Shown: in pieces, positions 1 through 6,233 of the stretch
Position numbering within the stretch: position 1 is the stretch's first letter
Layout: each line of letters starts with the position of its first letter
DNA from: Archangium sp.
GTDB lineage: Bacteria > Myxococcota > Myxococcia > Myxococcales > Myxococcaceae
Direction of reading: 5' to 3'
Assembly (NCBI GenBank): GCA_016793525.1
Contig: JAEUJT010000281.1
Span: 1 to 6,233 of the forward strand
Length of the DNA: 6,233 nt
Notes under the pieces: model-generated
The model's database searches: none
What the model saw: the letters and a program-made list of their open reading frames with translations, nothing else
What the model was told of the DNA's origin: nothing
Program-made: the position numbers and the translations under genes

Positions 1-80
1 TCACCATTCCGTTCAAAGACATCGCCAAAGCCAACCTCGAGTACGACTTCGATTCGCAGTCTTCACATAGCTCCCGCTGA
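1..80 (+). CDS. rimP: Ribosome maturation factor RimP, C-terminal fragment (5' end outside window)
   Basis: Only the last 25 codons are present, read from base 3 to the TGA at 78-80; bases 1-2 finish a preceding codon. The visible peptide starts TIPFKDIAKANLEYDFDSQ, which matches the end of the RimP C-terminal SH3-like domain, where a short beta strand is followed by 'I-x-K-A-x-L-x-[YF]-[DE]-F'. RimP binds the free 30S subunit and helps assemble its head region. Its place directly upstream of nusA is the standard bacterial order and strongly supports the call despite the short fragment. The stop codon lies in the loop of a perfect hairpin (70-87). The alternative, that this is the tail of an unrelated gene, is unlikely given motif and context. 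Confidence 0.85.
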   Translation, partial: TIPFKDIAKANLEYDFDSQSSHSSR

Positions 81-87
81 CGGGAGC
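70..87 (+). promoter_or_regulatory. Hairpin enclosing the rimP stop codon
   Basis: GCTCCCG (70-76) pairs perfectly with CGGGAGC (81-87), leaving the four-base loop CTGA (77-80), whose TGA is the rimP stop codon. There is no T-run after the stem, so it is not a classical intrinsic terminator. A role in mRNA processing, protection of 3' ends or modulation of rimP/nusA coupling is inference only. Confidence 0.5.
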
Positions 88-95
88 GACATACA

Positions 96-110
96 GGCGA
101 GCTTCTCGCC
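96..110 (+). promoter_or_regulatory. Short hairpin adjoining the nusA ribosome binding site
   Basis: GGCGAG (96-101) pairs with CTCGCC (105-110) around a 3-base loop CTT. The stem ends immediately before the nusA Shine-Dalgarno GAGGAG at 111-116, which has a 9-nt spacer to the ATG at 126. A stem abutting the ribosome binding site can affect ribosome access, but no regulator or alternative pairing was established here. Confidence 0.4.
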
Positions 111-125
111 GAGGAGAGCACCACC

Positions 126-1814
126 ATGACGCCCAACGCCGCCACCCTTCGTCTCGACGACGTCCTCACCCAGGTCGCCAAAGACAAAGGCATCGATAAG
201 ACCATTCTCGTCGCGACGCTCGAAGACGCGATGAAGACGGCCGCGAAGAAGCACTTCGGCCAGGAACGCAACCTCGAGGCCAAGTTCGAGGCCGAGAAGG
301 GCGTGGTCGAGATCTTCCAGGCGATTCAGGTCGTCGACGTGGTGGTCGACCCCATTCAAGCGGTCAACCAGATGACGGTGGCGCAGGCCGGCTCCCGCGG
401 CATGGAAGTGCAGCCGGGCGACGAGCTCGTGTTCCAGATCTTCTACCGCGACGAAGACGCCGCCGAGGCCAAGGCGCAAGACGAGCAGTACGGCGACATT
501 CTCGGCCTCAAGACCTTCCGCCGCGGGTTCGGCCGCATCGCCGCGCAGACCGCCAAACAGGTGCTGCTGCAGCGCACCCGCGACGTCGAGCGCGAGAACG
601 TCTTCAACGAGTACAAAGATCGCAAGGGCGAGATCGTCACCGGCATCGCCCGCCGCCTCGAGCGCGGCAACCTCATCGTCGACCTCGGCCGCGCCGAGTC
701 GGTGCTGCCGGTGCGAGAGCAGGTCCCCCGCGAGGTGTACCGCCCGGGCGATCGCGTGCAGGCCTTCGTGCTCGACGTGCTCCGCGAGTCGAAGGGCCCC
801 CAGATCGTGCTCTCCCGCGCCTCGGTCGCGCTCCTCACCAAGCTCTTCGAGATGGAAGTGCCCGAGATCGCCGAAGGCATCGTGGTCATCGAGGCTGCCG
901 CGCGTGAGCCCGGCCGCCGCTCGAAGATCGCCGTGTCGAGCCGCGACGGAGATGTCGACCCGGTCGGCGCGTGCGTCGGCATCAAGGGCAGCCGCGTGCA
1001 GGCCGTCGTGCAGGAGCTTCGCGGTGAGAAGATCGACATCGTCGAGTTCGACGAAGATCCGGCCCGCTTCGTCTGCGCCGCCCTGGCCCCGGCCGAGGTC
1101 TCGCGCGTGATCATCGACGAGGCCAACCACGCCATGGAGATCATCGTCCCCGACGATCAGCTCTCCCTCGCCATCGGCCGCTCCGGCCAGAACGTTCGCC
1201 TCGCCGCCCAGCTGACGGGGTGGAAGCTCGACATCAACTCCGAGAGCCGCGTGAAGGAGATGCGCGAGTTCGCTGAGCGCTCGCTCGGCGCGCTGCCCGG
1301 CGTGAACGAGATGTTGATCGAGACGCTCTACGCCCATGGGTTCCGCATGGCGAAAGACATCGCCGAGGCCAACCCCGAGGTGCTCGCGCAGATCCCCGGG
1401 CTCGACCCGTCGCGCGTGGCCGCCATGCAAGAGACCGCCAAGCTGCAGATGGCCGGCGATGATGACGCCCTGCGCATGCTAGACCAAGAGCGCGAGCGCA
1501 AGCGCTTGGAAGAAGAGCGCAAGCACCCCGACGAGCTCAGCCAAGACGAGCGCCTGGCCCGCGTGCGCGGCATCGGCACCACCAATGTCGAGGCCTTCAA
1601 GGCCAGCGGGTACCACACGGTCGAAGACATCGTGAAGGAGATCGACCTGCCGCGCCTCGGCAACGTCTCCGGCATCGGCATCAAGAAGGCCCGGCAGATC
1701 AAGGCCGCCGCCGACCACTACCTGCAAGAAGAGAACAAGCGCCGCGCCGAGCTCGACGCGCTCCGCGGCAAGCCGGCGACCCCCGTGGCGCCGACGCTCG
1801 GAGCGAATCCCTGA
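126..1814 (+). CDS. nusA: Transcription termination/antitermination factor NusA
   Basis: NusA binds RNA polymerase near the RNA exit channel, promotes hairpin pausing and intrinsic termination, and joins NusB/E/G complexes in rRNA antitermination. The 562-residue product has the full domain order. An N-terminal polymerase-binding domain covers about residues 1-140. An S1 domain covers about 168-234 (begins GEIVTGIARR, ends PQIVLSRAS). KH1 carries a GIKG loop at 285-288 and KH2 a GRSG loop at 351-354, followed by QNVRLAAQLTGWKLDI. Two C-terminal helix-hairpin-helix/acidic-repeat-type modules lie at about 385-440 and 479-535 (GIGIKKA at 516-522). A charged linker around 452-466 (DQERERKRLEEERK) separates them. 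It is longer than the short Gram-positive form and resembles the two-repeat proteobacterial form. The ATG at 126 is chosen for its GAGGAG Shine-Dalgarno at 111-116 and a canonical NusA N-terminus. It sits 45 nt after rimP; its stop overlaps the proposed ylxR start. Confidence 0.98.
   Translation: MTPNAATLRLDDVLTQVAKDKGIDKTILVATLEDAMKTAAKKHFGQERNLEAKFEAEKGVVEIFQAIQVVDVVVDPIQAVNQMTVAQAGSRGMEVQPGDELVFQIFYRDEDAAEAKAQDEQYGDILGLKTFRRGFGRIAAQTAKQVLLQRTRDVERENVFNEYKDRKGEIVTGIARRLERGNLIVDLGRAESVLPVREQVPREVYRPGDRVQAFVLDVLRESKGPQIVLSRASVALLTKLFEMEVPEIAEGIVVIEAAAREPGRRSKIAVSSRDGDVDPVGACVGIKGSRVQAVVQELRGEKIDIVEFDEDPARFVCAALAPAEVSRVIIDEANHAMEIIVPDDQLSLAIGRSGQNVRLAAQLTGWKLDINSESRVKEMREFAERSLGALPGVNEMLIETLYAHGFRMAKDIAEANPEVLAQIPGLDPSRVAAMQETAKLQMAGDDDALRMLDQERERKRLEEERKHPDELSQDERLARVRGIGTTNVEAFKASGYHTVEDIVKEIDLPRLGNVSGIGIKKARQIKAAADHYLQEENKRRAELDALRGKPATPVAPTLGANP
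1800..1803 (+). promoter_or_regulatory. Shine-Dalgarno for ylxR, supporting the CTG start
   Basis: GGAG at 1800-1803, inside the last codons of nusA, lies 7 nt upstream of CTG at 1811-1813. This is a normal distance for initiation. No in-frame ATG, GTG or TTG stands between this site and the conserved N-terminal cysteine motif of ylxR, so it supports the non-canonical start. Confidence 0.5.
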
Positions 1815-2056
1815 GTACGCCTACCCGCACCTGTACCGGGTGCGGCTCAAAGAGAGAAAAAGGGCTGCTGTGGCGGCTGGTGCTCGATGCCGAGCGCCAG
1901 CTCCACCTCGACCTGCGGCAGCGTGCGCCGGGGCGCGGAGCGTACCTCTGCGGCCCCGACTGCGCGGCCTCGGCGTTGAAGCGCCGCGCCCTCCATCGAG
2001 CGTTGAAAGCGACGGGTGAGCTGCGAAAGCTCGACCTGCCGCCCCGAAAGTGCTGA
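1811..2056 (+). CDS. ylxR: YlxR family RNA-associated protein (DUF448), probable CTG start
   Basis: Reading from CTG at 1811 gives 81 residues beginning (M)STPTRTCTGCGSKREKGLL, with the family signature R-T-C-x-G-C near the start and GRGAYLCGPDC at residues 41-51. Four cysteines (8, 11, 47, 51) are placed as in YlxR proteins that keep both Cys pairs. The stop is TGA at 2054-2056. YlxR is a small basic protein nearly always located between nusA and infB; in Bacillus subtilis it has been reported to bind RNase P RNA and modulate RNase P (RnpM). The start is unusual: the CTG shares bases with the nusA TGA (CTGA, analogous to common ATGA overlaps), so translation is probably coupled to nusA. The nearest upstream in-frame codons within the nusA tail include no ATG, GTG or TTG. 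A downstream GTG would remove the first Cys pair. A sequencing error of an original ATG or GTG is the main alternative. Identity is secure, start less so. Confidence 0.88.
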   Translation: MSTPTRTCTGCGSKREKGLLWRLVLDAERQLHLDLRQRAPGRGAYLCGPDCAASALKRRALHRALKATGELRKLDLPPRKC

Positions 2057-2116
2057 GTCGATCACCTGGTTCCGGCTTTGTTTCCGGCGCCGTCTGAAGT
2101 ACGGGGGCCCTGGCCT

Positions 2117-4933
2117 ATGTCAAAGAAGCGCGTTCACGAAATCGCCAAAGAGCTCAAAGAGAACCACGGCATCGAGCTCGATAACAAAGCCGTCGTCACC
2201 GAACTGCAGTCGCTCGGGTATGACGTGAAGAGCCACTCGTCGTCGCTCGAAGACGACCAGGCGGTGGCTGCCGTGCAGCGCATCGTCGACAAGCGAAAGC
2301 CCAAGGCCGCCCCCGCGCCCGTCGCCCCCAAGGGCTTCGTGGTGCGCCGCAAGGTCGGTGAGGCCACGGTGCAGACCGCCGTCTCGGCCCCTCCGGCCGC
2401 CGCGGCAGCCGACGTCATCGAGGCGCCTTCGGCTGTCGTCGAGGCCGCACCGCCCGCCGACGTGGCGACGCCCACCATCGCGGTCCCTGCTGCGACCGAA
2501 GCTCCGGCGGCCCCCGCCTCGGCGCCTCGCGCGCCCGCTCCAGTCGTCGCCGCAGCAGAGCCTGCCCCCGCCGCTGCCCCCATCGCCGCTGCTCGCGCCT
2601 CCGCGCCGGCGGCCCGGGCTTCGGCCCCTCGGGCGTCGGCGCCCGTTCCAGCGGCCGCCCCGCCGGTCCCCGCCGCCGCGGTGGTCGTGGCCGCCCCCGC
2701 CGTCGCCGTGCCGCCCGCCATTCGGGTCGGCGCGCGCCCTTCGGCCCCTCGCCCGGGCGTCACCATTCGCCCCACGCTCGGAGCGCCCGCCGGTGCCGCG
2801 ACTGTTCCGCCGCGCCCGCTCATGCCCACGGCCACCCAGGCCGTCGTGGTCAGCCGCCCGCTCATCGCGATCAAGCGCGTCACGCCGACGCACCAGGCCT
2901 CGAAGTACCCCATGGCCCCGGGCCGCAAGGCCATCGGCGAGGTGCGTGAGTTCAAGGTGGTGCCGAACCAGTTCGGAGTCGGGACCAAAGAAGACATCGC
3001 GAAGAAGAAAGAGCAGGAGCGTCGCGGCGGCCGCACCGGCAAAGACAAGGCCGATGGCGCCCCGCCGTCGACCGACATTCGCGAGTTGATCTTCGGGCGC
3101 GTGGCCATTCCGGTGCGCGGCAAGAAGAAGAAGCCGACCAAGAAGGGCCAGAAGACCCTCATCACCGAGATGGCCGAGGAGAAGAAGGTCATCAAGGTGC
3201 AAGACGGCATCACCGTCACCGAGCTCTCCCAGCGCATGGGCGTGAAGACCACCGAGCTGATCAAGAAGTTGATGAGCGCCGGCAAGATGATCACCGCCAA
3301 CACCACCATCGAAGCAGAGGCCGCCGGCGTCATCGCCCTCGGCTACGGGTGGACGGTGAAGAAGGTCGGCTTCGAGGTCGAAGACTTCTTGCCCAAGGTC
3401 GATGAGACGCCCGAGAGCTTCATCTCCCGGCCGCCGGTGGTCACCGTCATGGGCCACGTCGACCACGGCAAGACGTCGCTGCTCGACGCGATTCGCCAGG
3501 CGAACGTCGCCGCAGGCGAGACCGGTGGCATCACCCAGCACATCGGCGCGTACACGGTGAAGTCGTCGCACGGCGACATCACCTTCCTCGATACCCCGGG
3601 CCACGAGGCGTTCAGCGCCATGCGCTCGCGCGGCGCCAACATCACCGACGTGGTGGTGCTCGTGGTGGCCGCCGACGACGGCGTGATGCCGCAGACGAAA
3701 GAGGCCATTCAGCACTCGCAGAAGGCCGAGGTGCCCATCGTCGTCGCCATCAACAAGATGGACACGCCGGGCGCCAACCCCGACCGGGTGAAGAAAGACC
3801 TCGCCGACAACAACCTCCTCGCCGAAGACTGGGGCGGCGAGGTGATCATGGTGCCGGTGTCCGCCAAGCAGAAGACGGGCCTCGAGCTGCTGCTCGAGAA
3901 CATCTCGCTCCAGGCCGAGGTGCTCGAGCTCAAGGCGAACCCGAATCGCCCTGCGCAGGGCACCATTCTCGAGGCGTTTCTCGAGAAGGGCCGTGGCCCC
4001 GTGGCGACCGTGCTGGTGCAAGAGGGCACGCTCCGCAAGGGCGACGCCGTCGTCACCGGTACGCACTACGGCCGCGTTCGCATGTTGGTGAACGACAAGG
4101 GCGAGCTCATCGATGAGCTCAAGCCCGGCTACTCCGCTGAGGTCATCGGCCTCTCCGGCGTGCCCACCGCGGGCGACGTGATTCACGCCGTGGCCGACGA
4201 GAAGGCCGCGAAGCAGATCGCCGACCACCGAATTCTCAAGGCGCGCCAGGCCGAGGCAGGCAAGACGTCGCGCGAGTCGCTCGACGACCTCCTCGCCAAG
4301 CAGAAGGTGGCCGACCAGAAAGAGCTCAAGGTCGTGCTCAAGGCCGACGTGTCGGGCTCGCTCGAGGCGGTGGCCGACGCGGTGGCGAAGCTGTCGACCA
4401 AGAAGGTCAAGGTCACCATCGTGCAGAAGAGCGTCGGCATGATGACCGAGACCGACATGAACAACGCGGCGGCGTTCGGCGCGGTGGTCATCGGCTTCAA
4501 CTCCCGTCCAGAATCGGGCGCCGAAGCGGCGGCCAAGGCGCTGGTGGTGAAGTGGTCGACCTACGGCATCATCTACGAGCTGCTCGACGCCGTGATCCGC
4601 CTGATGGAAGACCTCCTCGAGCCCATTCGCGTCGAGAAGAAGCTGGGCAAGGCCGAGGTTCGCAACCTGTTCAACGTGCCGAAGCTCGGCGTGGTGGCGG
4701 GTTCGTCGGTCACCGAAGGCATGCTCAAGCGCGCGGCCCACGTTCGGGTCTGGCGGGCCAACAAGCAGGTGTTCCAGGGCAAGCTGGCCAGCCTCAAGCG
4801 CTTCAAAGACGACGTGCGCGAGGTGGCGCAGGGCTTCGAGTGCGGTATTGGCATCGAAGGCTTCGCCGAGATTCAGGCCGGCGACGTCATCGAGGCCTTC
4901 GAGATCGAAGAGATCCGGCCGTCGCTGAGCTGA
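2117..4933 (+). CDS. infB: Translation initiation factor IF-2
   Basis: IF2 is the GTPase that positions fMet-tRNA on the 30S subunit and drives 50S joining. The product is 938 residues. It opens with an IF2-associated helical domain ([14 protein letters not shown]). A long Ala/Pro-rich, probably disordered segment follows (about 89-237), then Lys-rich stretches and the IF2_N domain from about 365 ([20 protein letters not shown]). The G domain has G1 GHVDHGKT at 446-453, G3 DTPGH at 492-496, G4 NKMD at 546-549 and G5 SAK at 582-584. Domains II, III, C1 and C2 follow, with C2 ending near [19 protein letters not shown]. All GTPase motifs look intact. The ATG at 2117 fits the family N-terminus. 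An in-frame TTG at 2078 would add 13 residues but has no Shine-Dalgarno and is disfavoured. The site before 2117 is itself weak (GGGGG at 2103-2107). It lies 60 nt after ylxR. There is no ylxQ (L7Ae-like) gene between them. Whether shorter IF2 isoforms arise from internal starts, as in enterobacteria, cannot be told. Confidence 0.98.
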   Translation: MSKKRVHEIAKELKENHGIELDNKAVVTELQSLGYDVKSHSSSLEDDQAVAAVQRIVDKRKPKAAPAPVAPKGFVVRRKVGEATVQTAVSAPPAAAAADVIEAPSAVVEAAPPADVATPTIAVPAATEAPAAPASAPRAPAPVVAAAEPAPAAAPIAAARASAPAARASAPRASAPVPAAAPPVPAAAVVVAAPAVAVPPAIRVGARPSAPRPGVTIRPTLGAPAGAATVPPRPLMPTATQAVVVSRPLIAIKRVTPTHQASKYPMAPGRKAIGEVREFKVVPNQFGVGTKEDIAKKKEQERRGGRTGKDKADGAPPSTDIRELIFGRVAIPVRGKKKKPTKKGQKTLITEMAEEKKVIKVQDGITVTELSQRMGVKTTELIKKLMSAGKMITANTTIEAEAAGVIALGYGWTVKKVGFEVEDFLPKVDETPESFISRPPVVTVMGHVDHGKTSLLDAIRQANVAAGETGGITQHIGAYTVKSSHGDITFLDTPGHEAFSAMRSRGANITDVVVLVVAADDGVMPQTKEAIQHSQKAEVPIVVAINKMDTPGANPDRVKKDLADNNLLAEDWGGEVIMVPVSAKQKTGLELLLENISLQAEVLELKANPNRPAQGTILEAFLEKGRGPVATVLVQEGTLRKGDAVVTGTHYGRVRMLVNDKGELIDELKPGYSAEVIGLSGVPTAGDVIHAVADEKAAKQIADHRILKARQAEAGKTSRESLDDLLAKQKVADQKELKVVLKADVSGSLEAVADAVAKLSTKKVKVTIVQKSVGMMTETDMNNAAAFGAVVIGFNSRPESGAEAAAKALVVKWSTYGIIYELLDAVIRLMEDLLEPIRVEKKLGKAEVRNLFNVPKLGVVAGSSVTEGMLKRAAHVRVWRANKQVFQGKLASLKRFKDDVREVAQGFECGIGIEGFAEIQAGDVIEAFEIEEIRPSLS
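2381..2827 (+). repeat. Ala/Pro-rich low-complexity region within infB with RASAP repeats
   Basis: About residues 89-237 of IF2 are dominated by Ala, Pro, Val and Ser, with scattered Arg and almost no aromatic residues, so they are probably disordered. Three copies of RASAP are encoded at 2594-2608, 2615-2629 and 2630-2644. Each copy uses different synonymous codons, which argues against very recent slippage duplication. A related tract, RPSAPRP, occurs near 2740. Such linkers between the N-terminal helical domain and the G domain are known to vary greatly in length among bacteria and are long in myxobacteria. Confidence 0.8.
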
Positions 4934-4951
4934 GGCCGGTCGTCAGATGAC

Positions 4952-4980
4952 CACTCCCGGCGCCGTCGTGCGCCGGGGTG
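4952..4980 (+). terminator. GC-rich hairpin after infB, no U-tract (weak terminator or processing stem)
   Basis: CCCGGCGC (4956-4963) pairs perfectly with GCGCCGGG (4970-4977) around the loop CGTCGT. Bulging T4955 lets CAC (4952-4954) pair with GTG (4978-4980), giving 11 base pairs. It begins 19 nt after the infB stop in the longest spacer of the window. No T-run follows, so a classical intrinsic terminator is not supported. It may partly terminate, block 3' exonucleases or mark a processing point between infB and ylxP. Confidence 0.4.
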
Positions 4981-5035
4981 GAACGGCGCGCGAGTACCCG
5001 GAGTCAGGGAGCAGAGAGTCGAGTGGCTGAGCGTC

Positions 5036-5041
5036 GAGGAG
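5036..5041 (+). promoter_or_regulatory. Shine-Dalgarno fixing the ylxP start
   Basis: GAGGAG at 5036-5041 lies 5 nt before ATG at 5047. It favours this start over the in-frame GTG codons at 4978 (in the hairpin stem) and 5023, which would add 23 or 8 residues not expected in DUF503 proteins. Confidence 0.65.
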
Positions 5042-5046
5042 TCGCC

Positions 5047-5631
5047 ATGTTCGTGTGTGTTGCCCGCGTCACCCTCGACATTCCCGCTGCGGGCTCGCTC
5101 AAGGCGAAGCGCCAGGTGCTCCGCCGCGTCACCGACCGGGTGAAGGCCAAGTTCAACGTGGCCGTCGCCGAGGTCGAGAACAACGACGTGTGGAACCGAG
5201 CGGTGGTGGCGTTGGCCGTGGTTGGCAACGACAAGCGCCACGTCAACGAGCTGATGGACAAGATCACCCACTTCATCGACGACATGTACGTCGCGCCCAT
5301 CGCCCACAAAGAGCTCGAGCTCTTGTCCTTCGGCGACCAGCTCTTCGGTGACACGTCAGACCGAGACGACGTGATGGCGCTCACCATTCCCAAGGGCGAG
5401 CGCTCGTTGGCCGAGGTCGAGGGCCTGGGCGCGTGGGACAAACGGCACGACCGCGGGCCTCCAGGCCCGACGCCGTCGGCGCCCCGGCCCAAGGCGAGCG
5501 CCCCGCGGCCGAGCGCACCCCGGCGCATGTCGTTGGAAGACGCCAAGGCGGTGGCGCGTTCTCTCCGCAACCGGCGTGACTGGGAGCGGGGCGATGGGCG
5601 CCGCACCGATGACGCTGAAGAGGTGGAGTAG
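5047..5631 (+). CDS. ylxP: DUF503 (YlxP-like) protein with long C-terminal extension
   Basis: The first ~95 residues match the DUF503/YlxP family: [20 protein letters not shown], then [20 protein letters not shown] with the conserved S-L-K-x-K-R and F-N-[VA]-[AS]-V-A-E patterns, then a domain end near residues 78-95. Family members are small, about 90-100 residues, and usually sit beside infB and rbfA. Their molecular role is poorly defined; a link to ribosome biogenesis or RNA binding is inferred from location. This protein has 194 residues. The extra part contains a short region with [18 protein letters not shown], a Pro/Ser/Ala/Arg linker at 137-160 with repeated SAPR, and a charged tail ([20 protein letters not shown], then an acidic end). 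That the tail is lineage-specific is inference. The start is chosen by the GAGGAG site and by family alignment. The last codons carry the rbfA ribosome binding sequence, so the two genes are probably translated together. Confidence 0.9.
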   Translation: MFVCVARVTLDIPAAGSLKAKRQVLRRVTDRVKAKFNVAVAEVENNDVWNRAVVALAVVGNDKRHVNELMDKITHFIDDMYVAPIAHKELELLSFGDQLFGDTSDRDDVMALTIPKGERSLAEVEGLGAWDKRHDRGPPGPTPSAPRPKASAPRPSAPRRMSLEDAKAVARSLRNRRDWERGDGRRTDDAEEVE

Positions 5632-5633
5632 CC

Positions 5634-5990
5634 ATGGCATCTGTTCGTCCAGACCGCGTCGCCGCAGAGATTCAAGCCGCCGTCGCCGAGATCCTCGTCA
5701 GGGGCATGATCAATGACCCCCGCGTCGGTTTCATCACCGTCACCGGCGTGAAGGTGTCGCCCGACCTCTCGGTGGCGCAGGTGTTTTATTCGATGATCGG
5801 CACCGACGCGCAGAAGGCCGAGACCAAGGCCGGGCTCACCGCCGCCAAAGGTTTTGTACGGCGCGAGGTGACCAAGCGGGTGAAGCTCCGCGTGTCGCCC
5901 GAGGTGTTCTTCACCTTCGACGGCTCCCTCGAAGAGGGCGACAAGATTGAGCGCCTCTTGAAAGACGTACGCTCCAAAGAGGGCTGGTGA
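5634..5990 (+). CDS. rbfA: 30S ribosome-binding factor RbfA
   Basis: RbfA binds immature 30S subunits and assists final 16S rRNA folding around its 5' helix and decoding region. The 118-residue product has the family's usual length and a single KH-type fold. Recognisable parts are the N-terminal [17 protein letters not shown] helix, the core [20 protein letters not shown] from residue 23 continuing into the strand SVAQVFYSM, and the late segment [21 protein letters not shown], matching the family's 'L-R-x-x-P-x-[IL]-x-F-x-x-D-x-S' pattern. The ATG at 5634 lies 2 nt after the ylxP stop. The purine-rich AGGTGGAG at 5621-5628, inside ylxP, is the ribosome binding site, indicating translational coupling. 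truB follows 10 nt after the stop. Nothing is anomalous in its composition. Confidence 0.96.
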   Translation: MASVRPDRVAAEIQAAVAEILVRGMINDPRVGFITVTGVKVSPDLSVAQVFYSMIGTDAQKAETKAGLTAAKGFVRREVTKRVKLRVSPEVFFTFDGSLEEGDKIERLLKDVRSKEGW

Positions 5991-6000
5991 GCGAGGCGCG

Positions 6001-6233
6001 ATGAACGGGGTACTCGTCGTCGACAAGCCGCAGGGCGTGACGTCATTCGACGTGGTGCGAGACGTGCGCAAGGCGCTGGGCGTACGCAAGGCCGGCCACA
6101 CCGGCACGCTGGATCCAATGGCCACCGGCGTCTTGGCGGTGTGCCTCGGTGACGCGACCCGCATCGCGCAGTACCTCACCGACGGCGACAAGGCCTACGA
6201 AGCGGTGCTGCGGCTCGGGGCCGAGACAGACAC
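6001..6233 (+). CDS. truB: tRNA pseudouridine(55) synthase TruB, N-terminal part (3' end outside window)
   Basis: TruB isomerises U55 in the T-arm of most tRNAs and also acts as a tRNA folding chaperone. The 77 visible codons contain the family's motif [19 protein letters not shown], and motif [16 protein letters not shown]. The catalytic aspartate is Asp38 in TLDP, equivalent to Asp48 of the Escherichia coli enzyme. The [10 protein letters not shown] segment at 64-73 includes the conserved active-site tyrosine (Tyr66), and the start of the 'G-x-x-T-D-T' motif is at the window edge. The ATG at 6001 has GAGG at 5993-5996 four nt upstream, a rather short spacer. No better in-frame start exists between it and the rbfA stop. 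Order rbfA-truB is conserved across bacteria. Confidence 0.97.
   Translation, partial: MNGVLVVDKPQGVTSFDVVRDVRKALGVRKAGHTGTLDPMATGVLAVCLGDATRIAQYLTDGDKAYEAVLRLGAETD

Noticed and set aside
63..1430. 455-codon minus-strand frame opposite nusA
   Set aside because: Low-complexity Leu/His/Asp/Gly composition with no domain, fully covered by nusA. Codon-bias shadow.
1815..2116. Possible non-coding gap between nusA and infB
   Set aside because: Most of it is the ylxR gene, recognised by RTCxGC and GRGAYLC motifs; only about 60 nt before infB is non-coding.
1794..2785. 12-base identity ACGCTCGGAGCG at 1794-1805 (nusA end) and 2774-2785 (infB), both encoding PTLGA
   Set aside because: Short match in GC-rich coding DNA with the same favoured codons; flanks diverge at once. 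Likely coincidence, no sign of recombination or attachment site.
2120..4741. Very long minus-strand open frame (873 codons) opposite infB
   Set aside because: It mirrors the GC-rich codon pattern of infB, is rich in His/Arg/Gly/Leu without recognisable domains, and overlaps an undoubted gene over its whole length. Long antisense frames are expected at this base composition.
4978..5046. Longer ylxP starting at GTG 4978 (23 extra residues)
   Set aside because: This GTG lies in a hairpin stem with no ribosome site, and the extra residues do not match DUF503; ATG 5047 has GAGGAG 5 nt upstream.
5004..6191. 395-codon minus-strand frame opposite ylxP, rbfA and truB
   Set aside because: Crosses three well-supported genes and their junctions, has no recognisable domain, and no separate ribosome site was evident.
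1..6233. Search for an undescribed defence, mobile or secretion system
   Set aside because: All coding space is taken by a conserved translation operon; no inserted genes, inverted terminal repeats, arrays or tRNA-associated sites were seen.

Overview
The window is a single co-directional block of housekeeping genes on the + strand, the conserved nusA-infB translation/ribosome-maturation operon: 3' end of rimP, nusA, ylxR, infB, ylxP (DUF503), rbfA and the 5' end of truB. Base composition is strongly GC-rich with G/C-ending codons. The long Ala/Pro-rich N-terminal half of IF2, the N-terminal IF2 motif [14 protein letters not shown], and a DUF503 gene between infB and rbfA point to a myxobacterium-like member of Myxococcota (formerly Deltaproteobacteria). 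This placement rests on recalled family resemblance, not on a search.

Layout: 1-80 is the RimP C-terminus. 81-125 is a short leader with two hairpins, the first enclosing the rimP stop codon and the second abutting the nusA Shine-Dalgarno sequence. 126-1814 is nusA. 1811-2056 is ylxR, which has no canonical start codon and apparently starts at a CTG overlapping the nusA stop. 2117-4933 is infB (IF2, 938 aa). 4934-5046 is a 113-nt spacer holding a strong GC hairpin without a U-tract. 5047-5631 is a DUF503/YlxP gene about twice the usual family length. 5634-5990 is rbfA, 2 nt behind ylxP. 6001 to the window end is truB, 10 nt behind rbfA and cut by the edge.

The products act together in making and starting ribosomes. 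RimP and RbfA mature the 30S subunit, NusA couples RNA polymerase to elongation, termination and rRNA antitermination, IF2 places initiator tRNA and joins subunits, and TruB makes pseudouridine 55 in tRNA. YlxR and YlxP are small RNA-associated proteins. No mobile element, CRISPR array, tRNA or rRNA gene, or unknown defence-type system is visible. No gap between genes exceeds about 115 nt.

The points worth a second look are small in scale: the CTG start of ylxR, the paired hairpins at rimP/nusA, the post-infB hairpin, the extended YlxP, matching Ser-Ala-Pro-Arg tracts in IF2 and YlxP, and two sharp next-codon-dependent synonymous codon preferences running through the operon.
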